Below are positions 17,838-25,976 of a stretch of DNA of 64,000 bases, piece after piece (position 1 is the stretch's first letter; each line of letters starts with the position of its first letter). Under the pieces are notes generated by a model. The model saw only the letters and a program-made list of their open reading frames with translations. It did not search any database and was not told the DNA's origin. Both the position numbers and the translations under genes were made by a program. The DNA comes from Ruminococcus sp. YE71 (GTDB lineage: Bacteria > Bacillota > Clostridia > Oscillospirales > Ruminococcaceae): NCBI RefSeq assembly GCF_900119155.1, contig NZ_FPIR01000016.1, forward strand, positions 34,636 through 98,635, read 5' to 3'.

Positions 17838-19019
17838 TTAGTGATGGAACAGTCTGATGCCGGTGAACGCCATCGCCATGCCGTACTTGTTGCAGGTCTC
17901 GATAACGTTGTCGTCGCGGATAGAGCCGCCCGGTTCAGCGATGTACTTAACGCCCGACTTGAAAGCTCTCTCGATGTTGTCGCCGAAGGGGAAGAACGCG
18001 TCAGAACCCAGCGCAACGTCGGTGTTCTTTGCGAGCCATGCCTTCTTTTCCTCGCGGGTGAATACCTCGGGCTTCACCTTGAAGATGTTCTGCCATGTGC
18101 CCTCTGCCAGCACGTCCTCGTACTCGTCGCCGATGTAAACGTCGATAGCGTTGTCGCGGTCAGCTCTGCGGATGTCGTCCTTGAACTGAAGACCCATTAC
18201 CTGCGGCGACTGACGGAGCCACCAGTTGTCAGCCTTCTGACCTGCAAGGCGTGTGCAGTGGATACGCGACTGCTGACCTGCGCCAATGCCGATCGCCTGA
18301 CCGTCCTTCACGTAGCAGACGGAGTTGGACTGAGTGTATTTCAGAGTGATGAGCGAGATGAGAAGATCCATCTTCTTGTCATCGGGGATGTCCTTGTTCT
18401 CGGTAACGACGTTTGCGAGCATATCGTTGTCGATGAGCAGTTCCTGTCTGCCCTGCTCGAAGGTCACGCCGAACACCTGCTTGCGCTCGATGGGGTTCGG
18501 AACATAGCTCTCGTCGATCTGAATGATGTTGTAAGTGCCCTTGCGCTTGGACTTGAGTATCTCCAGAGCCTCAGCCTCGTAACCCGGAGCGATAACGCCG
18601 TCGGATACCTCGCGCTGGATCATCTTCGCGGTGGAAACGTCGCAGACGTCCGAAAGTGCGATGAAGTCGCCGTAGCTGGACATTCTGTCAGCACCTCTCG
18701 CTCTTGCGTAAGCGCAGGCAAGGGGGCTGAGCTCGCCGAGATCGTCCACCCAGTAGATCTTCTTGAGGGTATCGGAAAGCGGCTTGCCTACGGCAGCGCC
18801 CGCAGGCGAAACGTGCTTGAAGGAAGTCGCAGCAGGCAGTCCCGTGATCTTCTTCAGCTCGCGCACCAGCTGCCAGCCGTTGAACGCGTCAAGCAGATTG
18901 ATGTAGCCGGGCTTGCCGCAAAGCACAGTGATGGGCAGCTCGCTGCCGTCCTCCATGAACACCCTTGAGGGCTTCTGGTTCGGGTTACATCCGTATTTTA
19001 AAAGCATTTCGTTAGCCAT
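17838..19019 (-). CDS. purH: Stand-alone AICAR formyltransferase (purH-type, lacking the IMP cyclohydrolase domain)
   Basis: Transfers the formyl group of 10-formyl-THF to AICAR, the penultimate step to IMP. The 393 residues correspond to the transformylase half of PurH only. Seen here: FKHVSPAGAAVGKPL (active-site His), SYGDFIALSDVCD, APGYEAEALEILKSKRKG, and the C-terminal SDAFFPFGDNIERA with PGGSIRDDNVIE. Canonical bifunctional PurH is about 510 residues and starts with an MGS-like cyclohydrolase domain, which is missing here; the next gene upstream appears to supply that activity. The ATG at 19019 follows GGAGG. Confidence 0.92.
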   Translation of the reverse strand: MANEMLLKYGCNPNQKPSRVFMEDGSELPITVLCGKPGYINLLDAFNGWQLVRELKKITGLPAATSFKHVSPAGAAVGKPLSDTLKKIYWVDDLGELSPLACAYARARGADRMSSYGDFIALSDVCDVSTAKMIQREVSDGVIAPGYEAEALEILKSKRKGTYNIIQIDESYVPNPIERKQVFGVTFEQGRQELLIDNDMLANVVTENKDIPDDKKMDLLISLITLKYTQSNSVCYVKDGQAIGIGAGQQSRIHCTRLAGQKADNWWLRQSPQVMGLQFKDDIRRADRDNAIDVYIGDEYEDVLAEGTWQNIFKVKPEVFTREEKKAWLAKNTDVALGSDAFFPFGDNIERAFKSGVKYIAEPGGSIRDDNVIETCNKYGMAMAFTGIRLFHH

Positions 19020-19035
19020 TGGTAATTCCTCCAGT

Positions 19036-19755
19036 TCAAACCTTCTCAAACTTATTAACGATCTCAGTCTTCTCCTCGCCCGTTGCGATGTCGATGAATC
19101 TCACGAACAGCGATACCTTGTTGTCGGCGTTGAGCGAATCCCACAGACCCTTTGTGAACTCCCCGATGTCGTTGGGGATGCTGACCTTCTTGGGCTCACC
19201 CTCGAAGCTGGGCAGGGGCGAACCGTCGCCCATGTAGGTGTGGATGAAGTGACCGATGCCCGCAACGGGAGTCGAGTATGTGAAGGTGAAGCGCTCCACG
19301 CTGGAAGGGTCGCCGTCTGCGGACTTGAGTATCGACATGGCGTAGTTGTACTGACCGTCGCCGAGGTGCATGATACCCGATATTCTCGGAGTGTAGTTCG
19401 GAGCGTCGTCCTCGTACTCTCTGGTGCGAAGGCTCTGCTCAAAGGTCTGCTGCTTGTCCATCAGCTCATAGATAGTGTCGGTCTGATCGCCGTTGGTAAC
19501 GATGGTCTTGTTGCCGAGCTTTCTCACTGGCGAGTAGATGATAAGGTGCGGATCGCTGAGCTTGCTTGGATCGGCAGCCTCAGTCTTGATGCCGTCCTCA
19601 GTCTCGGTGAACACGCGGTTGCGGCTGTTAACGCTGCGTCCCATGATGAAGTACGCGGTAACAGCGCTCTTTCCGTCAGCCGATCTTCCGATGACGATAC
19701 CTCTTCCCGGGTAGCTGTTGCTTCTGAGTTCTTCGTAAATGTCCAGAGTTTTCAT
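19036..19755 (-). CDS. PurO-like IMP cyclohydrolase
   Basis: 239 residues resembling the archaeal-type IMP cyclohydrolase (PurO family), which closes FAICAR to IMP. The N-terminal NSYPGRGIVIGRSADGK, then TAYFIMGRSVNSRNRVF, and the central TNGDQTDTIYELM are typical of this Ntn-hydrolase-like family. Its position 16 bases upstream of a formyltransferase that lacks its own cyclohydrolase domain strongly supports the assignment. The pair replaces bifunctional PurH. The gene begins with ATG after AAGGAGG. Confidence 0.85.
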   Translation of the reverse strand: MKTLDIYEELRSNSYPGRGIVIGRSADGKSAVTAYFIMGRSVNSRNRVFTETEDGIKTEAADPSKLSDPHLIIYSPVRKLGNKTIVTNGDQTDTIYELMDKQQTFEQSLRTREYEDDAPNYTPRISGIMHLGDGQYNYAMSILKSADGDPSSVERFTFTYSTPVAGIGHFIHTYMGDGSPLPSFEGEPKKVSIPNDIGEFTKGLWDSLNADNKVSLFVRFIDIATGEEKTEIVNKFEKV

Positions 19756-19822
19756 TGTGGATTACCTCCTTGAAATTTGATAAAAGTTAATATATAAAGT
19801 GATAATACCTGTCTGATGTTTT

Positions 19823-20197
19823 TCAGTCATCGAATTCTTCGTGCTCTTCTTCGCACGGCACGGGCTCGAATCCGCTCTGTAGCAGGATCCGTTCCGCATC
19901 CTCGGCAAAGGATCTGTTTGCGCCCCAGGAGAGATTGAGAAGTCCGCCGCCGCCTGCCGAACCGATAACCACAGCACCTGTGCTGTCCATTTCTCTGGAC
20001 AGCAGTACGGTCAGCGCCGCATAATTGCCGTTTCTCATAAAATATCTCTCAAAGGATAAAAGCACCGCGCTGCCGCCGCATACCGTTTCCCCGCAGATAA
20101 ATTCGGGTGAAAGACCGTACCTGAGATCTTCGGCGAGCTGTTCCAGCTGCATATCATCCAGAGCACAGTCCTTTTTCATTTTAATTATCTCTGCCAT
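19823..20197 (-). CDS. Small hypothetical protein (possibly DUF6054-like)
   Basis: 124 residues, no signal peptide or membrane segment. A glycine-rich stretch (GSAGGGGLLNLSWGANRSF) is followed by an acidic C-terminus (EEEHEEFDD). The pattern of a strand-rich middle and a GGG turn recalls the small DUF6054 proteins of Clostridia, but I cannot confirm this. It lies within the purine cluster on the same strand, 10 bases after the CPBP protease gene. Confidence 0.55.
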   Translation of the reverse strand: MAEIIKMKKDCALDDMQLEQLAEDLRYGLSPEFICGETVCGGSAVLLSFERYFMRNGNYAALTVLLSREMDSTGAVVIGSAGGGGLLNLSWGANRSFAEDAERILLQSGFEPVPCEEEHEEFDD

Positions 20198-20207
20198 AGT
20201 GTTTACC

Positions 20208-20888
20208 TCACGCGATCAGATCGACCATGATGTCCCAGAACATATGCAGCGTTATCGGAACAAGGATATTCCTGTTCTTTATAAATGTAAGGCTGAAAAT
20301 GATGCTGAGCACCATAATGGTGATGAATCCGCCGTTTGCGAACACCGCCACCAGCATCCCGCGCTTTATCCATATCGGGATATGTATCAGCAGGAACAGC
20401 AGGGCATTCAGCAGTATGCATGGCCATTGTTTCTTCTTTTCATCGCTGAGCGCGACATTCAAAAGCCAGCCGCGGAAGACCATCTCCTCCGTCAGACCCA
20501 CAAACAGGTATCTGACGATCTGCACAGCCCCGAAATCGATGCTGATCTTCAGCGCCCCTGCCGCCTGATATTTCGGCAGGATTATCAGCGCCGCGAACAG
20601 CACGAACACAGGTATGCTCTTCAGCCAGTCCGCCTTGCTCGTGAACATCTCTTTGAGCGAGATATACAGCTCGTCCGAATAATGCCTCACCAGAAGCACC
20701 GCAGGCAAAGTCCATGCAAGATTCTTGATGATGACCGACTTCACGACCTCCGAAGCGACCGCATTCGGCACCGCTTCATCGATCTTCCCTTTGATGACCA
20801 GCTCAAAGACTGCCCATACAGCATAGAACACAACGGCAAATATCACCGCAGCCTTGCCCTTTGATAAACTCTTATCTGTTTTTTCCAT
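20208..20888 (-). CDS. CPBP family intramembrane metalloprotease
   Basis: A 226-residue multi-pass protein (about seven hydrophobic segments). The three CPBP (Abi/CAAX protease) motifs are visible: LTEEMVFRGWLLN (EExxFR), LLIHIP (catalytic His) and ITLHMFWDIMVDL (HxxxD). Family roles include prenyl-protein processing and bacteriocin self-immunity; the substrate here is unknown. The ATG at 20888 follows AAGGAAAG. It is embedded among purine genes, probably as a passenger in the same transcript. Confidence 0.85.
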   Translation of the reverse strand: MEKTDKSLSKGKAAVIFAVVFYAVWAVFELVIKGKIDEAVPNAVASEVVKSVIIKNLAWTLPAVLLVRHYSDELYISLKEMFTSKADWLKSIPVFVLFAALIILPKYQAAGALKISIDFGAVQIVRYLFVGLTEEMVFRGWLLNVALSDEKKKQWPCILLNALLFLLIHIPIWIKRGMLVAVFANGGFITIMVLSIIFSLTFIKNRNILVPITLHMFWDIMVDLIA

Positions 20889-20962
20889 GTTACTTTCCTT
20901 GACTTTTGTTAATCTTTTCACATCAGACCGTTATCTCTTTTTTCTTTCCCTTTCGGGCGGTC

Positions 20963-21373
20963 CTACTGTTTTTTCATCACTATAAGCGCCTTTATGCAGC
21001 TCACGAGCCCCACGACAGCGAACGCTCCGCCCGCTATCCTGAACATTGACGGCGATGAGCTCACCCCTTCAAGATAGCAGTAGGACGGTTCATTCGGGTC
21101 GTAAAACACCGTTACGCCCGACCCCTCCGAGACTCTTCTGCTCGTATACAGGCTCTCCGAATAGGTCTTTCCATCGACCGAATACTCAACAGTGACATGA
21201 TAGTCCCTGTCGTCGCCCGTACCCGACTCCATGACCGAGACTGCCGTGCCGCTCACCTCAGCGGTGCAGCGCGACTTCCTCGAATCCCGACCGTTAGCTA
21301 TCAGCGTCGCCGTCAGCACACCAACGATCATGCAAATCAGACCCATTATCAGGTCTCTCTTGGCTTTGCTCAT
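20963..21373 (-). CDS. DUF3592-like membrane protein
   Basis: 136 residues with a transmembrane segment near each end (about 8-26 and 112-131). Between them is a beta-rich region, AEVSGTAVSVMESGTG ... YHVTVEYSVDGKTY ... GVTVFYDPNEPSY. The phrase VFYDPNEPSYCYLE is typical of DUF3592 proteins, for which no function is established to my knowledge. It lies 33 bases downstream of purN on the same strand. Confidence 0.75.
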   Translation of the reverse strand: MSKAKRDLIMGLICMIVGVLTATLIANGRDSRKSRCTAEVSGTAVSVMESGTGDDRDYHVTVEYSVDGKTYSESLYTSRRVSEGSGVTVFYDPNEPSYCYLEGVSSSPSMFRIAGGAFAVVGLVSCIKALIVMKKQ

Positions 21374-21406
21374 ATAACTGTACCTTTCTCCCGAATGCGG
21401 AAAAGC

Positions 21407-22030
21407 TCAGTCAACGTAAGCCCTGCCGTCGCGGACGGTTATCCTGTCCTCACAGAACAGCGCCACCGACTTTGGCAGTATCTTCCACTCAACGTTCTCC
21501 ATGATGCGTTTCTGGAGCGTTTCGGGAGTGTCGTCGTTTCTGACCTCAACGGTGTCCTGCATGATTATCGGGCCGCCGTCGCACTCGGGGGTCACGAAAT
21601 GCACCGTCGCGCCCGAGACCTTCACGCCCTTTTCCAGCGCCGCCTCGTGAACGTGCAGTCCGTAGAAGCCCTTTCCGCAGAAGCTCGGGATCAGTGCAGG
21701 GTGGATGTTCATCATCCTGTAGGGGAATGCCTCGAACGCCTGCTCGTCAAGTATCGTCATGAAGCCTGCGTAGACCACCAGGTCAGCCTTTTCCTCGATG
21801 AGCGCATCCGTAACAGCCCTCGTATAGCTCGCGATGTCGGCGTATTCCTTCCTCGCGATGACGCGGCTCTTTATCCCTGCGTTTGCCGCCCTTTCGAGCG
21901 CGTAAACGCCTTCCTTCGAGGAGATGACGCAGGTGATGCGTCCCTCTTTGATGATACCGCTGTTCTGCGCATCGATAAGCGCCTGCAAATTAGTTCCGCC
22001 GCCCGAAACGAGCACGCATATATTCTTCAT
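21407..22030 (-). CDS. purN: Phosphoribosylglycinamide formyltransferase
   Basis: GAR transformylase (10-formyl-THF dependent), step 3 of purine synthesis, 207 residues. The N-terminal VLVSGGGTNLQALIDA binds the GAR phosphate. The catalytic region NIHPALIPSFCGKGFYG contains the Asn-His pair, and the downstream VTPECDGGPIIMQ holds the catalytic Asp. The ATG at 22030 follows AGAGGTG. No PurT is seen in the window. Confidence 0.95.
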   Translation of the reverse strand: MKNICVLVSGGGTNLQALIDAQNSGIIKEGRITCVISSKEGVYALERAANAGIKSRVIARKEYADIASYTRAVTDALIEEKADLVVYAGFMTILDEQAFEAFPYRMMNIHPALIPSFCGKGFYGLHVHEAALEKGVKVSGATVHFVTPECDGGPIIMQDTVEVRNDDTPETLQKRIMENVEWKILPKSVALFCEDRITVRDGRAYVD

Positions 22031-22070
22031 TGTTACACCTCTTAATACGAATAAGCATTGCAGCATAAGT

Positions 22071-22262
22071 TCAGGAGTCAGAATGTTTCATTTTATATGT
22101 AATGAACAATATACCTGCCGCCGCTATAAGATCGACTATACTTGCCGCCAGACGGGCAGTTTTTGAGATCTCGATCTCCATTATACCGATCGCTGCCATG
22201 CACAGACTGACTACAATTATAATGACAGCCAGTATGATCTTTGCTTTTTTCACACTTATCAC
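22071..22262 (-). CDS. Small two-helix membrane protein
   Basis: 63 residues, GTG start, with two hydrophobic helices (about 9-28 and 38-56) and a short charged tail (KMKHSDS). Function unknown. No strong ribosome binding site is visible; translation may depend on coupling to the upstream gene 18 bases away. Moderate support only. Confidence 0.45.
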   Translation of the reverse strand: MISVKKAKIILAVIIIVVSLCMAAIGIMEIEISKTARLAASIVDLIAAAGILFITYKMKHSDS

Positions 22263-22280
22263 TACAAAAATATCCTGCTT

Positions 22281-22868
22281 TTATATACCCTCGCAGACAG
22301 CCGTGCCGTCTGCCATGAGCTTAACGTGTATCCTGTGTCCTGCAAAATAATCGGGTTCACAGCACAGTTCTAAGAATACGTCATCTGCCATATCAAGAGA
22401 CTTCTCGAACTCCACCGTGATGTCAACAGGATAAAAGCTTGTTGAAAACTCCTCATCAGTGACTTCAACTTCTTCATCAGCCCCCTGACTTTCCCAGTCG
22501 CCCGCAAGCTCTGCCATGCCGCCTTTTATCATTGAACGTGCGACTTCGGGACGTGACTTTTCCGCAAGTTCCATTATTTTAAGAGCCGCAGTCACTGTCC
22601 TTTCGGGCAGACCCTCGGGAATATCAAAGCCGTCCATTATCTGCTCGTATTCGTCAAGAGTTATCTCATCATTCTCATATCTGCGGCGGGGTCCTTCGGC
22701 TAATTCATCAAACAGCCTGTCGCTCTCCTCGCCCAGCAGTTTTCTTTCAACATATATGGCAAAACGGACTTTCCTGCCCCACAGCGGAACACGTTCGTCA
22801 GTCTCGTAAAAGCCCATGCTCATGTCCTTGAAATCAGCAGAAGTCATAAACTCAGCGCCCCTTTTCAT
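22281..22868 (-). CDS. Cytoplasmic hypothetical protein (DUF2262-like pattern)
   Basis: 195 residues, acidic and soluble. The N-terminal half is helical (KLLGEESDRLFDELAEGP). The C-terminus VDITVEFEKSLDMADDVFLE followed by FAGHRIHVKLMADG recalls DUF2262-type domains, in which a strand-turn motif precedes a hydrophilic C-terminal strand; this is a weak resemblance. The start overlaps the last base of purM, so the two are translationally coupled. Confidence 0.6.
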   Translation of the reverse strand: MKRGAEFMTSADFKDMSMGFYETDERVPLWGRKVRFAIYVERKLLGEESDRLFDELAEGPRRRYENDEITLDEYEQIMDGFDIPEGLPERTVTAALKIMELAEKSRPEVARSMIKGGMAELAGDWESQGADEEVEVTDEEFSTSFYPVDITVEFEKSLDMADDVFLELCCEPDYFAGHRIHVKLMADGTAVCEGI

Positions 22869-23902
22869 CAGCAGATGATAACGCCCTCATCACTCTCGAC
22901 AAGCTCGCCGAGAACATAAGCTGTCTCGCCTGCCGCAGTAAGAGCTGCGATAGCCTTGTCAGCGTCGTTCTTGTCAACTACGACGGTCATTCCGACACCC
23001 ATGTTGAAGGTGTTGAACATATCTCTCTCGGGGATCTTGCCTGTCTCCCGGATAACGTTGAAGATGGGCAGTACTCTTACAGCGCTGCGCTCGATCTTCG
23101 CGGACAGACCCTTCGGCAGCGAACGCGGGATGTTCTCGTAGAAGCCGCCGCCCGTGATGTGGGAGATGCTCTTTACGGTAACGCTGTCGATGAGGCTCAT
23201 GATAGCCTTTACGTAAATTCTGGTCGGGGTCAGCAGCACGCTTCCGAGGGGTGCGCCGAGATCGGAGTTGTGTCTTGCAAGGTTCTGCTCGTTAACGGTG
23301 AACACCTTTCTTACCAGCGAGAAGCCGTTGGAGTGAACGCCGCTGGAAGCGATAGCGATCATAACGTCGCCAGCCTTCTGGGTGTCGGGCTTGAGCAACT
23401 TGTCCTTGTCAACGATACCTACCGAGAAGCCTGCCAGGTCGTACTCGTCCTCGGGCATAAGACCCGGGTGCTCGGCAGTCTCGCCGCCGATGAGTGCGCA
23501 GCCTGCCTGAACGCAGCCCTCAGCCACGCCCGAAACGATCTCCGCGATCTTCTCGGGGATGTTCTTGCCGCAGGCGATGTAGTCAAGGAAGAACTGGGGC
23601 TTAGCGCCGCAGCAGATGATGTCGTTGACGCACATAGCAACGCAGTCGATGCCGACGGTGTCGTGCTTGTCCATAAGGAACGCCAGCTTGATCTTTGTGC
23701 CTACGCCGTCCGTGCCCGATACGAGAACAGGCTTGCTGATGCCCGTCATATCCAGCTCGAACAGACCGCCGAATCCGCCGATACCGCCGATAGCGCCTGC
23801 GGTCATAGTCCTTGCGACGTACTGCTTCATCAGTTCTACCGATCTGTAACCTGCGGTAACGTCAACGCCGGCTTCCTTGTAGCTTTCAGAAAAACTTTTC
23901 AT
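22868..23902 (-). CDS. purM: Phosphoribosylformylglycinamidine cyclo-ligase
   Basis: AIR synthetase, the ATP-dependent ring closure of FGAM, 344 residues. Typical segments: [15 protein letters not shown] (ATP-binding), [45 protein letters not shown] and [15 protein letters not shown]. The ATG at 23902 follows AAAGGAAT. A 181-base gap separates it from the HAD gene upstream, and a weak promoter-like TATAAT lies near 23928-23933 (minus), so it may have its own start point within the cluster. Confidence 0.96.
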   Translation of the reverse strand: MKSFSESYKEAGVDVTAGYRSVELMKQYVARTMTAGAIGGIGGFGGLFELDMTGISKPVLVSGTDGVGTKIKLAFLMDKHDTVGIDCVAMCVNDIICCGAKPQFFLDYIACGKNIPEKIAEIVSGVAEGCVQAGCALIGGETAEHPGLMPEDEYDLAGFSVGIVDKDKLLKPDTQKAGDVMIAIASSGVHSNGFSLVRKVFTVNEQNLARHNSDLGAPLGSVLLTPTRIYVKAIMSLIDSVTVKSISHITGGGFYENIPRSLPKGLSAKIERSAVRVLPIFNVIRETGKIPERDMFNTFNMGVGMTVVVDKNDADKAIAALTAAGETAYVLGELVESDEGVIIC

Positions 23903-24083
23903 ATCATTATTCCTTTCGCGTTTTGCATTATACGGTTGTTCTTACCGAATCAAATAACATAAAATAAGTCGGGGTTCAAGTATAGATCTCGCCAAACTCC
24001 GACCATTCCTTTCTTGTACTGATATCTCCTCAGCAAGGTAGGTCGGGTGCGGTGAAAGAGCATATCTTTTCAGCCCTGCCCCA

Positions 24084-24743
24084 TCAGTGCTGTCTGTCGG
24101 AAAATATCATTTCCGCAGCCTCCTGCGGCGAACCTGCCAGATACTCCGCCGCGGCATCGTGAGCCTCTTCCCTGCTCCCGTAACCCCAGAGGGCGTACAT
24201 ACACGGCAGACCCAGCGCGTGAGCGCCGTCGGCGTCCTGCCGCCTGTCGCCGATCATCAGGACTCCCGAACGGTCGGTGATGCCGAGCCGTCCGAGCACG
24301 TACTCTATGACCTTGTCCTTGCGGTCGCGCTTCCCCTCAAGGTCGCCGCCGCCTATCACCTCGAAATATCCGCTGAGCCCGAACTTATCGAGTATCCTCA
24401 CCGCGAACACCTCGGGCTTGCTGGTCGCCACAGCCATGCGCAGACCTGCGCTTTTCAGCCTGTCCAGCATTTCCGTAACGCCGCCGTACACCTCGTTCTC
24501 AAACAGCCCCACCGCAGAATATCTCTCACGGTAGTGCCGCACAGCCTCGGCAGTCCTTTCCGCGTCGTGACCGCACAGCTTCCCGAAGCTGTCGTAGAGC
24601 GGCGGCCCGACGAACTGCATCATATCCTCGGGGCATTCGATACCCATTATCCCCAGCGAATGTCTGAAGCAGTTGAGTATCCCCGCCGCCGAGTCGGTCA
24701 GCGTTCCGTCCAGGTCAAAGAGGAGCGTATCGAATCTGCTCAC
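24084..24743 (-). CDS. HAD-superfamily phosphatase (phosphoglycolate phosphatase-like)
   Basis: 219 residues with all HAD motifs: LLFDLDGTLTDS (nucleophile Asp), VATSKPEVFA (motif II), the Lys before the HAD motif III region KRDRKDKVIEYVL, and LMIGDRRQDADGAHALG (acidic motif IV). The helical cap between motifs I and II is of the C1 type. Substrate unknown; phosphoglycolate or nucleotide monophosphates are plausible. Its start overlaps the purE stop by 4 bases. Confidence 0.88.
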   Translation of the reverse strand: MSRFDTLLFDLDGTLTDSAAGILNCFRHSLGIMGIECPEDMMQFVGPPLYDSFGKLCGHDAERTAEAVRHYRERYSAVGLFENEVYGGVTEMLDRLKSAGLRMAVATSKPEVFAVRILDKFGLSGYFEVIGGGDLEGKRDRKDKVIEYVLGRLGITDRSGVLMIGDRRQDADGAHALGLPCMYALWGYGSREEAHDAAAEYLAGSPQEAAEMIFSDRQH

Positions 24744-25234
24744 AGCGCCGCTATCTGCTCCTGAAGAGCCTTGTCTTTCGCGACAACACCCTCGACCATC
24801 TCGGTCTTAGCCTTTTCGAGCTGTGCCGCCAGTCCCTCGTCCGAGAGAGCCAGCATCTCTATCGCGAGAACAGCCGCGTTCTTGGCGCCGTTGACCGCAA
24901 CAGTCGCAACGGGTATTCCCGAAGGCATCTGAACGGTAGCCAGCAGTGCGTCAAGACCCTCGAAGGTAGACTTTATCGGGATGCCGATAACGGGAAGAGT
25001 AGTGTTTCCTGCGATGACGCCCGCAAGATGTGCCGCCATGCCTGCCGCGCAGATTATCACGCCGAAGCCGTCAGCCTTAGCGTTCTGTGCGAATTCTGCC
25101 GCAAGTGCGGGGGTCCTGTGAGCGCTCATAACTCTGCACTCAAAGGGAACACCGTATTTTTTCAGCTCTGTAAGTGCGTTCTTGACAACGGGGAAATCGC
25201 TGTCACTGCCCATGATTACTGCGACCTTTTTCAT
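24740..25234 (-). CDS. purE: N5-carboxyaminoimidazole ribonucleotide mutase
   Basis: 164 residues. Class I PurE converts N5-CAIR to CAIR; class II uses AIR and CO2. Sequence signs: VAVIMGSDSDFPVVKNAL, the catalytic-loop MSAHRTPALAAEFA, CAAGMAAHLAGVIAGNT and the LPVIGIPI strand. No purK is seen in the window, so whether it works as class I or II is undecided. It is the first gene of the purine cluster and is preceded by a structured leader with a terminator-like hairpin ending right at its ribosome binding site. Confidence 0.95.
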   Translation of the reverse strand: MKKVAVIMGSDSDFPVVKNALTELKKYGVPFECRVMSAHRTPALAAEFAQNAKADGFGVIICAAGMAAHLAGVIAGNTTLPVIGIPIKSTFEGLDALLATVQMPSGIPVATVAVNGAKNAAVLAIEMLALSDEGLAAQLEKAKTEMVEGVVAKDKALQEQIAAL

Positions 25235-25251
25235 ACCTAATGACCTCCTAA

Positions 25252-25289
25252 TAAAAAAACAGCAGCTAATTTGGTGTCAGACTGCTGTT
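25252..25289 (-). terminator. Attenuator-type terminator in the purE leader
   Basis: Minus strand: AACAGCAG (25289-25282), a 16-base loop, and CTGCTGTT (25265-25258), continuing into TTTTTTT. The purE ribosome binding site (AGGAGG, 25248-25243) begins immediately after, so forming this hairpin would cut off purE. Confidence 0.75.
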
Positions 25290-25399
25290 TTCGGATGCTT
25301 TTTTATGCACTTCGAGTACAAAAAGCAAAGGGTACTGCCGTTTTCAGCGGCGAACACCCCGAAAGGCTCAGATGTACAAAGTCTTTCGCTCGGCAACAT
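25277..25399 (-). CDS. Leader ORF of purE, 40 codons
   Basis: An ATG at 25399 with AGAGG seven bases upstream opens a 40-codon frame. It ends with TGA (25279-25277) inside the ascending arm and loop of the leader terminator. The product begins MLPSERLCTSEPFG and ends KKHPKTAV; I recognise no homolog. Its position suggests that a translating ribosome would cover or release the terminator stem. It may equally be incidental to a structured RNA leader. Moderate to low confidence that it is translated. Confidence 0.4.
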   Translation of the reverse strand: MLPSERLCTSEPFGVFAAENGSTLCFLYSKCIKKHPKTAV

Positions 25400-25426
25400 A
25401 GTCTTTACCTCTTTTACTCATAGTAC
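25290..25426 (-). promoter_or_regulatory. Structured 5' leader of the purine cluster
   Basis: About 135 bases between the predicted transcript start and the terminator. It contains a nested hairpin (GCCG/CGGC within GGGG/ACCC, about 25331-25361). I looked for purine, PRPP, ZTP and T-box signatures and did not find a convincing match. It may be a riboswitch of another class or a ribosome-dependent attenuator. Confidence 0.5.
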
Positions 25427-25432
25427 AATATT

Positions 25433-25461
25433 ATTTTACTATATTTCCGAGGAAATTTCAA
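25433..25461 (-). promoter_or_regulatory. Promoter of the purE-purM-purN-purH cluster
   Basis: Minus strand: TTGAAA (25461-25456), a 17-base spacer, and TAAAAT (25438-25433). The transcript should start about 190 bases before purE. Confidence 0.7.
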
Positions 25462-25482
25462 TAGGAATAACCACACAAATTG

Positions 25483-25713
25483 TTACAGATTTGTTAATTC
25501 TCGTTCATGATTCACCCCTTTCCTGCAAAACACAGTAAAATATTCACACCCTGCCCCGTCGCCGATGCGGCCGCTCCCGAGCCTTTCGGCGAGCTGTTCG
25601 CGCTGCACCGCCGTCAGCTGCGAAAGCGCCTCTTCCCTCACTCGCCCCGAACACACCGCGTTCAGGTAAGCGAGCGGCATATCACGCCTGCCCGATAAAT
25701 GCGAACTGTACAT
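25483..25713 (-). CDS. Small hypothetical protein with a strong ribosome binding site
   Basis: 76 residues, no signal or membrane segment. It has a predicted helix LSQLTAVQREQLAERLG and a basic C-terminal half with two cysteines. Homology not recognised. Its ribosome binding site (AGGAGGGAG, 5-6 bases before the ATG at 25713) is near-consensus, the main reason to regard it as real. It is read leftwards into the purE promoter region. Confidence 0.55.
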   Translation of the reverse strand: MYSSHLSGRRDMPLAYLNAVCSGRVREEALSQLTAVQREQLAERLGSGRIGDGAGCEYFTVFCRKGVNHERELTNL

Positions 25714-25803
25714 TTTTTCTCCCTCCTGTTATCCAAGTCTGCGAATTACCGCACATCTATTATCCCCCATATCCGAAAGTTGATACCGTGAAAAAAACAC
25801 AGG

Positions 25804-25832
25804 TTGACAAATCGGGAAAATAGTGTTAAACT
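25804..25832 (+). promoter_or_regulatory. Promoter of rsmA
   Basis: TTGACA (25804-25809), a 17-base spacer, TAAACT (25827-25832); rsmA begins about 145 bases downstream. Confidence 0.7.
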
Positions 25833-25976
25833 GATTATTATATCAGTCAATTTTCCCCTGTTTGAACAAGATTCGGGTTTGCGGTGCTGACTGCGGGTTT
25901 TACCGTGGGAAACCCGCACTCACCCCGTAAATTATCAGGAATAAAGGGTGTTACATTATTCATAAGGAGACCGCCG

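Noticed and set aside
25235..25432. Known purine, PRPP or ZTP riboswitch before purE
   Set aside because: None of the conserved core sequences I know (for example the CCGNCTGGGC of the pfl/ZTP motif) is present; left as an unidentified leader.
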